A stretch of DNA of 64,000 bases from SB11 sp037968475 (GTDB taxonomy: Bacteria > Bacteroidota > Bacteroidia > UBA8524). The DNA lies in assembly GCA_037968475.1 (NCBI GenBank), contig JBBKVO010000053.1, positions 1 through 64,000 of the forward strand. Reading direction: 5' to 3'. Shown in pieces: positions 45,650-54,543 of this stretch. A program made the translations under genes and the position numbers. A model generated the notes under the pieces. The model did no database searches and was not told the origin of the DNA. It saw only the letters and a list, made by a program, of their open reading frames with translations. Every line of letters starts with the position of its first letter. Positions within the stretch are counted from its first letter, which is position 1.

Positions 45650-47321
45650 GTATTAAATTTTTATACTCTTTAAAAATTTTTGTGTTCGTTTCTGCATCTG
45701 TAAAAACCTCCAGCACTTTGGATTTGTTTGCTAGCTGGTAAAAATTTTCCAGCTCCACAGTCAATTGCTCAAAGTTCTTGGCACTACTATATTCAACCCC
45801 CATATCCTCACAAAGCAAGCGAGCATTGCGGGTATGTTTGGTTTCTAAAAACTCACCCAACTCAGGCATTTGCCCGGGGCCATCAATCAATCTAAAAATA
45901 CCACCACCACCATTGTTTAGCACAATAATGCGCAAATTGGCGGGCGCAAATTTATTCCAAAGGGCGTTACTATCATAAAAAAAAGCTACATCGCCCGTAA
46001 TAAGGGTTACAATTTCTTGTGGCGAAGCAAAGGCAGCACCTACGGCTGTTGATGTGCAACCATCAATGCCCGATACTCCCCTATTGCTGTGCACGGCTGC
46101 CAGTTCTTTTTTAACACCCAAAAGATTAGCCCAACGTACAGCCATACTATTGGCTAATTGTAATTGACTTTGTTGTGGCAGGTATGATAACACATTCTTC
46201 ACGGCACTAAACTCACAAAACGGAGCTTGTGCAAAATAGCCGGTGTTTAAACTTTCTATATGTTTGTCCCAATTATTCCAGTGCTGCCAATAATCAGAGT
46301 CTTTTTCATTCCAATTAAGAGAAGCAAGAACTTGAGTTATATCACCCTGTACCAACTGCGGTTGGGTTTGAAAAGGGTCGGCAATTTCACCCGTTGGCGA
46401 TATATGAAAATGGTATCGGGGTTTATTTTTTCTAAGAAATAATTTCAGATTTTTCGATACTGTACTAGTACCTGTAGTTATCAAAATATCAGGTTTCAAC
46501 TCATCAACAATGGCTTCTTCTTTTTTCGATAGTAAAAAATCCCAATACTGTACATTGCCCGCACTGTGTCTGTTACTCACGGCATCACTAAGTATAACAG
46601 CTTTATTATTAATGGTTTTAAGGACGGTATTTAGCGCATCATCACGCTTACCTGCACCATTAAAAACCATTATTTTTTTTGCTGATGAAAATACCGTCGC
46701 CAAAGCCTCTACTCCTTGTATTAAAGACTGGCTTTGGGTAGGCTTATAATCTATAACAGGAAACTCAAAGGCATCATTTATGGCGGCATATAAAGGCTCA
46801 CGCAAAGGCACATTTATATGTACAGGGCCTTGCAAGCCATTTATACTATCATCAAAGGCTTTTAGTGTAGTTTGGCTAAAAATATCAGGCGTATCATAAC
46901 TATCAGGCAAGGTATAACTTGCTTTTATGTGTTTTCCAAACACACCATTTTGGTGCATGGTTTGCCCATCCCATTGGTCTATCAATTCAGGCGGACGGTC
47001 GGCGGTAATTACCAATAAGGGGATGCGCTGGTAAAACGCTTCAACAATGGCTGGATAAAAATTTACTACTGCACTGCCCGATGTACATACCAAAGCAATG
47101 GGAAATTGCTGTTGTTGTGCTATACCCAATGCAATAAATGCTGCGCTACGTTCATCCACCACGCTATGACATTCGATTTCAGAATGACGTACAAAGGCCA
47201 TTGTAAGCGGAGCATTGCGGCTACCGGGGCAGATTATGGCTTGCTTTATTCCTGCGGCTGCACAAGCGGCGGTTATATGATTAATGGCAGTTTGCACGGG
47301 TATGGTGTATAAACCCGTCAA
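45630..47321 (-). CDS. menD: SEPHCHC synthase (MenD)
   Basis: 563 residues. ThDP-dependent enzyme joining 2-oxoglutarate and isochorismate in menaquinone synthesis. N-terminal 'AIICPGSRNAPLTMAFVRH' and the ThDP-activating Glu in 'SVVDERSAAFIALG' are present. The pyrophosphate/Mg site is 'GDVAFFYDSNALWN' with 'IVLNNGGGGIF'. 'VHINVPLREPLY' is also typical. The start ATG at 47321 agrees with the conserved N-terminus. No menF precedes it within the window. Confidence 0.97.
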   Translation of the reverse strand: MTGLYTIPVQTAINHITAACAAAGIKQAIICPGSRNAPLTMAFVRHSEIECHSVVDERSAAFIALGIAQQQQFPIALVCTSGSAVVNFYPAIVEAFYQRIPLLVITADRPPELIDQWDGQTMHQNGVFGKHIKASYTLPDSYDTPDIFSQTTLKAFDDSINGLQGPVHINVPLREPLYAAINDAFEFPVIDYKPTQSQSLIQGVEALATVFSSAKKIMVFNGAGKRDDALNTVLKTINNKAVILSDAVSNRHSAGNVQYWDFLLSKKEEAIVDELKPDILITTGTSTVSKNLKLFLRKNKPRYHFHISPTGEIADPFQTQPQLVQGDITQVLASLNWNEKDSDYWQHWNNWDKHIESLNTGYFAQAPFCEFSAVKNVLSYLPQQSQLQLANSMAVRWANLLGVKKELAAVHSNRGVSGIDGCTSTAVGAAFASPQEIVTLITGDVAFFYDSNALWNKFAPANLRIIVLNNGGGGIFRLIDGPGQMPELGEFLETKHTRNARLLCEDMGVEYSSAKNFEQLTVELENFYQLANKSKVLEVFTDAETNTKIFKEYKNLIHGLDKI

Positions 47322-47468
47322 ACCTAAATCTTGTTTAGTTAATAATCAAAAAAGTTTAAAGAAAATAGCTGAATGCATTGTTCTACAAGGCATTACACAC
47401 TAAAGTAAAAAATTTAAAAAGGACTTTGGGGGATAGGGCAAAGTTTGCTGTATAGTAAAGTACAAACT

Positions 47469-48317
47469 ATGAAAACATTCTCACTTATAAAATTTAGCAC
47501 CATTGGCTTTGTATTGGCCTTTTGTGCTCTTACACTTCCTTCATCGGCGCAGCACTATATTGGTTTATATGCCAATGGTGCTGCACCAATGAATCAACTA
47601 AACGATAGTGGCTACCGCAATGGTGCAGGTTTTTCTGTTGAGTATTTAAGCCCTTCGCTTTTTAGCCAAACCCCAAATGCTTTTGAGTTTCGCTTGGGTG
47701 CAGGTATCGAGTTTTTGCACCACGGTAATAGCAAAAAGGTTAACGATTTGGTATTTAACACGCCTAATAACGACAAGGGTAGTGTGAAACTGCAAAACCT
47801 AATGTTTGGCTTTTATGTAGCCCCTAAGTTTATTTTTAATACTGGAAATTTTAGCCCCTACTTTGATGTAATGGCCGACTTTAGGGTATTTAATACCTAC
47901 CAAATAAATAGGTTTAATAAAGAGGTGAAAGGGTATGAACGCGAAAGTTCTTCGCCTATAATACAAAATGGGGTGGCGCATTATGGTGGCTCAATGGGTT
48001 TAATGTATCGTTTGCGTAGCAATATTTGCTTTGATGCAAGGATAAGCTATACCACAGGTACTGCCATAAAGTTTGCTGATTTAGGTAGTATAACTAAAGA
48101 TCCTGCATTTGAAAGTAATGTTAGCTACCGCACAGTAAAATCGCCCGTATCAGATGTATTGGTATTTCGCTTAGGGATATTGTTTTCCATCCCGCCCAAA
48201 GATCAAAAAACGTATGATAATGATAGCCGCCCTATAAACCTAACTCCTAATACGCCCAACAGAAAGCCTGCTGAGGTGAAACCTGTACCCAAACCTGCGC
48301 CTCCTGTTAATCATTAA
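47469..48317 (+). CDS. outer-membrane barrel protein, paralog A
   Basis: 282 residues from the ATG at 47469. Signal peptide to about residue 27 ('SSAQ'). A barrel-like body contains 'GAGFSVEYLSPSLF', 'KKVNDLVFNTPNNDKGSVKL' and 'KFIFNTGNFSPYFDVMAD'. A Pro-rich tail ends 'KPVPKPAPPVNH' and may reach into the periplasm or peptidoglycan. The gene at 50480 encodes a close paralog with the same tail type. The two flank a T9SS cargo gene, so they may form an outer-membrane/surface pair with it (inference). Confidence 0.8.
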   Translation: MKTFSLIKFSTIGFVLAFCALTLPSSAQHYIGLYANGAAPMNQLNDSGYRNGAGFSVEYLSPSLFSQTPNAFEFRLGAGIEFLHHGNSKKVNDLVFNTPNNDKGSVKLQNLMFGFYVAPKFIFNTGNFSPYFDVMADFRVFNTYQINRFNKEVKGYERESSSPIIQNGVAHYGGSMGLMYRLRSNICFDARISYTTGTAIKFADLGSITKDPAFESNVSYRTVKSPVSDVLVFRLGILFSIPPKDQKTYDNDSRPINLTPNTPNRKPAEVKPVPKPAPPVNH

Positions 48318-48341
48318 AAATAAATTCTAATAGATATTTCT

Positions 48342-48371
48342 AAGGCAGGGCATACCCTGCCTTTTTTTTGC
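48342..48371 (+). terminator. terminator after barrel paralog A
   Basis: 9-bp stem AAGGCAGGG (48342-48350) / CCCTGCCTT (48355-48363), loop CATA, then a T run. Confidence 0.88.
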
Positions 48372-48580
48372 TCTTGTTAGTGTTATGATTAAACAGATAG
48401 AAGTATCAACAAATCTATCTTTGGTCTAAAAAAAATACAAAATTAACCAATCATTTTCAATGACTTACAGATAAAACAAGACACCCATAATATATAATAC
48501 ATTGCTTTACAGCATTTTTTATTGATATTGCTTTTGCATTGTTCTCTTAATTTTTAAACTAAAACTATCAATAAAAAATC
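48372..48580. other. intergenic, probably holding a promoter
   Basis: AT-rich leader of the T9SS cargo gene. Nothing repeats elsewhere in the window. A box matching TAnnTTTG exactly was not found; TTGCTTTTG near 48529 is the closest. Confidence 0.3.
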
Positions 48581-50326
48581 ATGAAAAAACTATCTATCAT
48601 TACTATCCTTTTTTTATGTGCCACAGCACTACAGGCACAGTATTTTGAACACCTTTATGGCAGGCAGTTTGACGAGGCTTTGGGAGACGGTAAAAACACT
48701 ACCAATACTATAGGCCATGTATTGGTGGGCAATGGTACAGGCGCTACCCTTGCTATGGCTCAGATTTCGGTAACGCATACCGATATTAATGGCACACCTA
48801 TTTTTAATCACGAGTATGAAATATACAACCCTGCGGGTGATGCTGTTGGGGCAAACTCACCAAAGGTATTTGAGTTTACCAATGGCAGTGGCGATTTTGG
48901 TGTGGTAGGTATGTTTAGCGACCCTCCGCTTACTTCTTCACCACCAACCACAGGTGTATTTTATTTTACTGTTGATGCTAATGGGATACCACTAAACGGC
49001 TATGAGTATAGAATAAACCCTACGAGCAGCATTTTTGAAATAGTTGACGTGGCCGCTGTTGCACTTTCTTCATCGGGCAACGAGGCTTATATTACAGGTA
49101 CTGCACAGGTTTCGTTTACTGAGGCTTATACTTTTATTATTAAAATTGACGTAAACACAGGAAGTTGGCTTTGGAGCATTGTATATGATATAAGCAACAG
49201 TGCCGCCAACAACAGAGATATGGCTGCAGATATAATAGAAAGCCCATATAGCGGTGATGTTATTGTGGTTGGCCATACCTACGAAAGTGGCCTGAGCGAA
49301 GATGCGTACTTTTTTACGGCTGATGCTACAACAGGGGCTGTAACTGGTGTTACGCAATTATACGGAGCAAGCTCGTCTTGGGATTATTTTAGCTCGATAG
49401 AAATAGCCAACCAAGTAGGCGGGTTTATTATTGGTGGCTACACAGCACCTTCTTCAGCCTCGCCATACGACTCGTGGATGTTGCTGGTAGATGCAACAGG
49501 TAATGTTGTTTGGAGCAATACGTACGATTATAGCCAAATGCCCGGTACAGATGACCGTTGCTATGATGTTATTGAGCGCCTAAACACATCAGGCAAATAC
49601 GAATATTATGGTGCAGGTACTGCCTATCAAGGTATTTTTGGAAGTTCAGATGCATTAGTTATAAAGGTTGATGTTAATGGTAATGGTGTAGGCGAATACA
49701 GTTATGGTGATGCTAATTTCCAAAACTGTTATAAAATAGACCAAATGAATGGTACGGCAGCCGATGGAATTAGTCTTTTTGGTGCAGGTGATTTTTCGCT
49801 AGCCCCTATTAGCCCTTCGGATTTGTTTTTGATTAAAGCATATTTTAATGGCGAAACCACCTGCCATTTTTCAGCCAGCACACCCAACCCTGTTGGAGGG
49901 GCGGGTATGTTTGCCACAACTTCGCCTGCGGTGATAACGGATTTTGCAGATAATACGATGACTTTAAACTATGGTAAAATTTCAGACAAGCAACAATGTT
50001 TCCGCCGCAAATTAACCGCGGGAAGTAATGCCAGTATAGCTCCTAACGAGCCTAAAGGGGATAAACAGGCTATTATTAGTCCAAACCCTATGCTGCAAGG
50101 CGCTACACAAGCTGTTGTTGAGCTAAGTACTGAAACAGCCACTACAGTATCAGTAAACATATACGATATGCTGGGCAGAAACTATTATAGTGGTGAGCAC
50201 GCACTTGTAAAAGGCAGTAACCAATTGCCTATTGATATTAGCAATACCAACATGGCCACAGGTATGTATACTGTCAAAATTTCAAATGCTACTATTTCTA
50301 AAAACATATTGTTGATGGTGAAATAA
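48581..50326 (+). CDS. secreted T9SS cargo flanked by barrel paralogs
   Basis: 581 residues. Signal peptide at 1-19 ('TALQAQ'). Residues about 25-440 contain recurrent 'GNEAYITGTAQVS', 'GFIIGGYTAPSS' and 'GDVIVVGHTYES' units. Each pairs a strand with Gly turns, suggesting a beta-propeller like those in 'surface repeat' proteins. A T9SS type A domain starts 'AIISPNPMLQGATQ' and ends 'SKNILLMVK'. No catalytic motif recognised. Its hairpin terminator follows the stop. Confidence 0.8.
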   Translation: MKKLSIITILFLCATALQAQYFEHLYGRQFDEALGDGKNTTNTIGHVLVGNGTGATLAMAQISVTHTDINGTPIFNHEYEIYNPAGDAVGANSPKVFEFTNGSGDFGVVGMFSDPPLTSSPPTTGVFYFTVDANGIPLNGYEYRINPTSSIFEIVDVAAVALSSSGNEAYITGTAQVSFTEAYTFIIKIDVNTGSWLWSIVYDISNSAANNRDMAADIIESPYSGDVIVVGHTYESGLSEDAYFFTADATTGAVTGVTQLYGASSSWDYFSSIEIANQVGGFIIGGYTAPSSASPYDSWMLLVDATGNVVWSNTYDYSQMPGTDDRCYDVIERLNTSGKYEYYGAGTAYQGIFGSSDALVIKVDVNGNGVGEYSYGDANFQNCYKIDQMNGTAADGISLFGAGDFSLAPISPSDLFLIKAYFNGETTCHFSASTPNPVGGAGMFATTSPAVITDFADNTMTLNYGKISDKQQCFRRKLTAGSNASIAPNEPKGDKQAIISPNPMLQGATQAVVELSTETATTVSVNIYDMLGRNYYSGEHALVKGSNQLPIDISNTNMATGMYTVKISNATISKNILLMVK

Positions 50327-50354
50327 AGCACATCAATTACACTACATCAATTAG

Positions 50355-50382
50355 GCAGCCCCATTTTGGAGCTGCTTTTTTT
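50355..50382 (+). terminator. terminator after the cargo gene
   Basis: 8-bp stem GCAGCCCC (50355-50362) / GGAGCTGC (50368-50375) with one G-U pair, followed by TTTTTTT. Confidence 0.8.
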
Positions 50383-50479
50383 GTTATCACACCTACTGCT
50401 ATTACTGTAAATGCCTGATAGAAAACATAATATTAGGGCTTGGCACTATGTTTGAAATATCTTTTTTAATACCGTGCCT

Positions 50480-51352
50480 ATGAAAAAGTTATTTACTATT
50501 TTATTATTTATAGCCATTAGTGCCACAGGCTTAAAAGCTCAATCGTATCTAAACGTTTACCTAAATGGTTCGTGCCCTATGGATGAACTTAAAGATTCGG
50601 CATATAAAGACGGTGTGGGTTTTTCTATCGAGTATCTTAGTCCATCATTAATAAAAACCAAAAACAATTGGTTTCAGATAAGATTGGGATTTGGGCTCGA
50701 ATACTTTTATCAGGGAGGTAGCAAAAAGGTAACCGATTTAGTGTTTAACACCCCTAATAACGATTTGGGTAGTGTACACATAAACAACCAAATGACGGGG
50801 TTATACTTCGCTCCTAAATTTATATTTAATACAGGACGACTAAGCCCATATTTTGATGTATTTGCTGCTTCACGTTCATTCACAACCCACCAAGTAAACC
50901 GTTTTAATAAAGAAGTTGATGGGTATGAAAGAGAGACAACAAAACGCTTACTACTTAACGGGCGGGCACATTATGGCGCCTCTTTAGGTGTAATATATAA
51001 TCTTGGAAGCAGATTTTCTTTTGATGCCAGAGTAAGCTACTCAATGGGTGATGGTATTAAATTTATTAATTTAAAATCGGTTGAGCGCGACCCTACGTAC
51101 GAAAGCAATATTGGTTATCACGTTGTAAAAGCTCCTGTATCAAATGTACTTATTTTTAGAATCGGCGTGATGTTTCGCCTTAAACGTTGCGAAAATTGCC
51201 CACGCAGTACCAGTAGCGGAAGCTCGACTCGTCCTAATAGTAACCGCAATACGGTTACCCCCACACCCAAAGCAGCTACTCCACCTAAAAAACCGGCAGA
51301 GTTGAAACCGGTACCAAAACCCGTTCCACCACCAAAACCAGTAGAGAACTAA
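50480..51352 (+). CDS. outer-membrane barrel protein, paralog B
   Basis: 290 residues from the ATG at 50480; a GTG six bases earlier is the only alternative. Signal peptide ends 'GLKAQ'. The body matches paralog A closely ('GVGFSIEYLSPSLI', 'KKVTDLVFNTPNNDLGSVHI', 'FIFNTGRLSPYFDV', 'NRFNKEVDGYERE'). The tail is longer, Ser/Thr/Asn-rich and then Pro-rich, ending 'KPVPKPVPPPKPVEN'. Retention of the core and drift of tail and loops argue for an old duplication. The stop overlaps the convergent VOC gene by 4 bp. Confidence 0.8.
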   Translation: MKKLFTILLFIAISATGLKAQSYLNVYLNGSCPMDELKDSAYKDGVGFSIEYLSPSLIKTKNNWFQIRLGFGLEYFYQGGSKKVTDLVFNTPNNDLGSVHINNQMTGLYFAPKFIFNTGRLSPYFDVFAASRSFTTHQVNRFNKEVDGYERETTKRLLLNGRAHYGASLGVIYNLGSRFSFDARVSYSMGDGIKFINLKSVERDPTYESNIGYHVVKAPVSNVLIFRIGVMFRLKRCENCPRSTSSGSSTRPNSNRNTVTPTPKAATPPKKPAELKPVPKPVPPPKPVEN

Positions 51353-51735
51353 CTTGCTTTTTTGGCAAAGGCTATTATATGACCGTCAAGGTCGGCACAA
51401 TAGCCTACCTCGTCGCCCCAATCACGCCTACGGTTTGGGCTTATTAGCACCGCGCCTGCATTAAAAGCACGCTCTAAATAATCTTGCGGGCTATCAACAT
51501 ATACATACAACTCACAGCGTGGTGCGCCGTTAGCTTCGCTGGGATGTTGTAAAATTGGTTGTAAAATTTTGGCTATCCTATCCTGCTGCATCAACCCCAA
51601 CTTGCAGTTATCGTTTAACATAAACTCTGTCATGCCCTCCACATCCACAACGGGTTGTTTTTGTAAAATTTCGGCATAAAATTTCTTGGCAACCTCTTGT
51701 TGGGCTACATATAAAATAAACTCTACCATTTGCAT
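51349..51735 (-). CDS. VOC-superfamily (glyoxalase-like) protein
   Basis: 128 residues from the ATG at 51735; an alternative ATG lies 6 bases on. A small vicinal-oxygen-chelate fold with paired beta-alpha-beta units ('VEFILYVAQQEVAKKFYAEI', 'CELYVYVDSPQDYLERAF', 'VGYCADLDGHIIAFA'). Metal ligands are not clear, so it may be a binding rather than a catalytic member. It ends convergently, overlapping the barrel paralog B gene by 4 bp. Confidence 0.8.
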   Translation of the reverse strand: MQMVEFILYVAQQEVAKKFYAEILQKQPVVDVEGMTEFMLNDNCKLGLMQQDRIAKILQPILQHPSEANGAPRCELYVYVDSPQDYLERAFNAGAVLISPNRRRDWGDEVGYCADLDGHIIAFAKKAS

Positions 51736-51929
51736 TGTAACTACCTGACTTAAAGTATCGAAAATACAAAAACAATTCATTACAACAAGAATAAATTACT
51801 TTTTATGTAAAACTTTTTACTCAAAAACAATAAAAAATAGCCGCTTATCAGTTATTCAACTGATAAGTACACATTGTACCCTTAACCTTAATATTGTTGT
51901 TATTGCACGTCAAGCCTATTATATTAAAT

Positions 51930-51937
51930 TATATTTG
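51930..51937 (+). promoter_or_regulatory. candidate -7 box for kdsB
   Basis: TATATTTG matches TAnnTTTG 24 bp before the kdsB ATG. A TTG 24 bases further up is too distant for a good -33. Confidence 0.4.
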
Positions 51938-51961
51938 TTGCCTGCCTACACACCAACTACT

Positions 51962-52720
51962 ATGAAAATACTTGCAGTAATTCCCGCACGCTATGCTTCT
52001 ACACGTTTCCCCGGCAAGCCCCTTGCTATTATTGGGGGTAAAAGTATGCTGCAACGGGTATACGAGCAGGTGAGCAAAGCCACCAAGATTGATAAGGTAT
52101 TGGTAGCTACCGATGATGAACGAATTTTTGAACACGTACAAAGCTTTGGCGGCGAAGTAATAATGACCCAAACTCACCACCAAAACGGTACCGAACGATG
52201 TGCTGAAGTGATAGAAACGGTATATGATGAGTTTGATGTGGTGCTAAACATACAAGGTGATGAGCCTTTTATTTTACCTGAACAGGTAGACCAATTGGCT
52301 TCGTGCTTTGAAGATGAGGTAACAGATATAGCTACACTAATGAAACAAACTGATAGTAACGAGCAATTGCTTAGCCCTAATACTGCCAAGGTAGTTTTTA
52401 ATACAGCTATGCAAGCCCTGTATTTCAGTCGCCAAGCTATTCCACACCTACGCGGCGTGCCACACCATGAATGGGCAGCGCGCAAAGTGCATTACCTGCA
52501 CGTGGGTGTATACGGATATAGAAAAGAGGTATTGCGTGATATAGTAAAACTTCCCCTATCAGCACTAGAAAGTTTAGAAATGTTAGAGCAATTACGCTGG
52601 TTAGAAAACGGTTATACAATCTCCATACGTCAAACCCACCATCACAGTATATCGGTAGATACCCCAGAGGATTTGGCTGCCGCAGAAAAATTTTTACAAC
52701 AGTTTCCACAGTTTAGTTAA
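51962..52720 (+). CDS. kdsB: 3-deoxy-manno-octulosonate cytidylyltransferase
   Basis: 252 residues from the ATG at 51962. It activates KDO as CMP-KDO for lipopolysaccharide core synthesis. Diagnostic pieces: N-terminal 'IPARYASTRFPGKPLA', 'VLVATDDERIFEHV', 'NGTERCAEV', 'LNIQGDEPFI' and 'HHSISVDTPEDL' near the end. It is in the cytosol and needs CTP, which the next gene (pyrG) makes; the spacing of 100 bp and a separate -7 box argue for two units. Confidence 0.97.
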   Translation: MKILAVIPARYASTRFPGKPLAIIGGKSMLQRVYEQVSKATKIDKVLVATDDERIFEHVQSFGGEVIMTQTHHQNGTERCAEVIETVYDEFDVVLNIQGDEPFILPEQVDQLASCFEDEVTDIATLMKQTDSNEQLLSPNTAKVVFNTAMQALYFSRQAIPHLRGVPHHEWAARKVHYLHVGVYGYRKEVLRDIVKLPLSALESLEMLEQLRWLENGYTISIRQTHHHSISVDTPEDLAAAEKFLQQFPQFS

Positions 52721-52738
52721 CCTTCAGTTAAAATATGG

Positions 52739-52746
52739 TAACTTTG
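52739..52746 (+). promoter_or_regulatory. candidate -7 box for pyrG
   Basis: TAACTTTG matches TAnnTTTG. The 74-bp leader to the pyrG ATG is long for this genome and contains an imperfect inverted AATTGGTATTTAAA / TTTAAATACCAATT (52760s-52790s), which could form a hairpin in the leader RNA. Confidence 0.5.
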
Positions 52747-52758
52747 CATCCCGTCTGG

Positions 52759-52793
52759 TAATTGGTATTTAAAGCTGTTTTTAAATACCAATT
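52759..52793 (+). promoter_or_regulatory. leader hairpin ahead of pyrG
   Basis: AATTGGTATTTAAA and TTTAAATACCAATT form a 14-bp perfect stem around a short loop (GCTGTT), followed by ATTTTTTT. It resembles an intrinsic terminator placed between the -7 box and the pyrG start. This is what an attenuator would look like; in other bacteria pyrG is known to be attenuated by CTP level. The role here is inference. Confidence 0.6.
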
Positions 52794-52820
52794 ATTTTTT
52801 TGCTACCACACAGTTTTGTC

Positions 52821-54446
52821 ATGAAAAAAGTTAAATACGTTTTTGTAACGGGCGGGGTTACTTCGTCATTAGGTAAAGGTATCGTATCAGCATCGCTAGC
52901 TAAATTATTGCAAGGCAGAGGCTACTCGGTTACCATCCAAAAATTTGATCCATATATTAATGTCGATCCGGGTACGATGAATCCCTACGAACATGGCGAG
53001 TGCTATGTAACGGATGATGGTGCCGAAACCGATCTTGACCTTGGGCACTACGAGCGTTTTCTTAATATTCCTACTTCGCAAGGTAATAACGTAACAACGG
53101 GAAAAATATACCAAACCGTAATACAAAAAGAGCGTAACGGAGATTATTTAGGTAAAACCGTGCAAGTAATACCACATATTACTGATGAGATTAAAACACG
53201 TTTTAAACAACTGGGTAATACAGACAATTATGATATTATTATTACTGAAATTGGTGGTACAGTAGGCGATATAGAATCGCTACCCTATATAGAGGCTGTG
53301 CGCCAACTAAAATGGGAACTTGCCGAAGAAGATTGTATAGTAATACATCTTACACTTATACCTTACCTAGCTGCATCAAAAGAATTAAAAACAAAACCTA
53401 CACAACACAGTGTAAAAATGCTACTAGAGTATGGTATACAGCCCGATATATTGGTATGCCGTACCGAACACTCACTAAGCCCTGAAATACGTAAAAAACT
53501 GGCCTTGTTTTGCAATGTTAAAGCCAATGCAGTTATAGAATCTATTGATGTAGAAACTATATACGAAGTGCCTTTGATGATGCAAAAAGAGAAGCTTGAT
53601 AAAGTTACGCTATCAAAACTGAAACTACCCGCCAAAAGCGAACCAGACCTTGATAGTTGGAAAAACTTTTTGTTGAAGCTAAAACACCCAAAAACCGAAG
53701 TAAAAATTGGTTTGGTAGGTAAATACGTAGAGTTGCCTGATGCATATAAATCTATAACAGAATCATTTATACACGCAGGTGCCGAAAAAGAGTGTAAAGT
53801 AAACCTTGAGTTTATACACAGTGAAACGCTACACGAAGAAAATATCCAACAAAAACTTGGACATTTGGATGGTGTATTGGTGGCCCCTGGTTTTGGCGAG
53901 CGTGGTATTTTAGGCAAAATAGAAGCTATAAAATATGTGCGCGAAAACAATATTCCATTTTTTGGTATATGCTTAGGTATGCAGTGTGCTGCTATTGAGT
54001 TTGCCCGCAATGTGCTAGGTTGGCAAGGTGCAGACTCTACGGAAATGAACCCAAAATCGAAATATCCTGTAATAGGTTTGATGAGCGAGCAGAAAAAAGT
54101 AACCCAAAAAGGTGGTACTATGCGTTTAGGTTCATACCCATGCGAGTTGCAAAAAAATTCAATTGCTTTTACTGCCTATGGCAAAACCAAAATAAATGAA
54201 CGCCATCGCCATCGCTACGAGTTTAACAATAAATACCTTACTGATTTTACCGAAAACGGAATGATAGCCAGTGGCATAAACCCTGATGGTGAATTGGTTG
54301 AGATTATTGAACTAAAAAATCACCCGCATTTTGTTGGTGTGCAATTTCATCCCGAATTAAAAAGTACTGTTGCCAGCCCACATCCCTTATTTATAAGGTT
54401 TATAAAAGCGGCAAAAGAATATAATGCCACCAAACTAGCTTACTAA
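52821..54446 (+). CDS. pyrG: CTP synthase
   Basis: 541 residues from the ATG at 52821. It amidates UTP to CTP. The synthetase domain (about 1-270) begins 'KYVFVTGGVTSSLGKGI' with its P-loop. 'DPYINVDPGTMNPYEHGE' and 'EIGGTVGDIES' are the UTP/CTP and Mg sites. The glutaminase domain (about 295-541) carries nucleophile Cys in 'FGICLGMQ' and His/Glu in 'VQFHPEL'. It supplies CTP also used by kdsB just upstream. The terminator hairpin overlaps the stop codon. Confidence 0.98.
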   Translation: MKKVKYVFVTGGVTSSLGKGIVSASLAKLLQGRGYSVTIQKFDPYINVDPGTMNPYEHGECYVTDDGAETDLDLGHYERFLNIPTSQGNNVTTGKIYQTVIQKERNGDYLGKTVQVIPHITDEIKTRFKQLGNTDNYDIIITEIGGTVGDIESLPYIEAVRQLKWELAEEDCIVIHLTLIPYLAASKELKTKPTQHSVKMLLEYGIQPDILVCRTEHSLSPEIRKKLALFCNVKANAVIESIDVETIYEVPLMMQKEKLDKVTLSKLKLPAKSEPDLDSWKNFLLKLKHPKTEVKIGLVGKYVELPDAYKSITESFIHAGAEKECKVNLEFIHSETLHEENIQQKLGHLDGVLVAPGFGERGILGKIEAIKYVRENNIPFFGICLGMQCAAIEFARNVLGWQGADSTEMNPKSKYPVIGLMSEQKKVTQKGGTMRLGSYPCELQKNSIAFTAYGKTKINERHRHRYEFNNKYLTDFTENGMIASGINPDGELVEIIELKNHPHFVGVQFHPELKSTVASPHPLFIRFIKAAKEYNATKLAY

Positions 54447-54470
54447 TAGTAAGCTAGTTCTCACTTTTTT
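54433..54470 (+). terminator. terminator overlapping the pyrG stop
   Basis: 11-bp perfect stem AACTAGCTTAC (54433-54443) / GTAAGCTAGTT (54449-54459), then CTCACTTTTTT. The stop TAA (54444-54446) lies in the loop. Confidence 0.82.
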
Positions 54471-54543
54471 ATTGTGAAAACTCTTTTTGTTGATTTTATA
54501 ACAACCAAAAATCATTACTTTGTATAAAACACTAAAAACCGCT

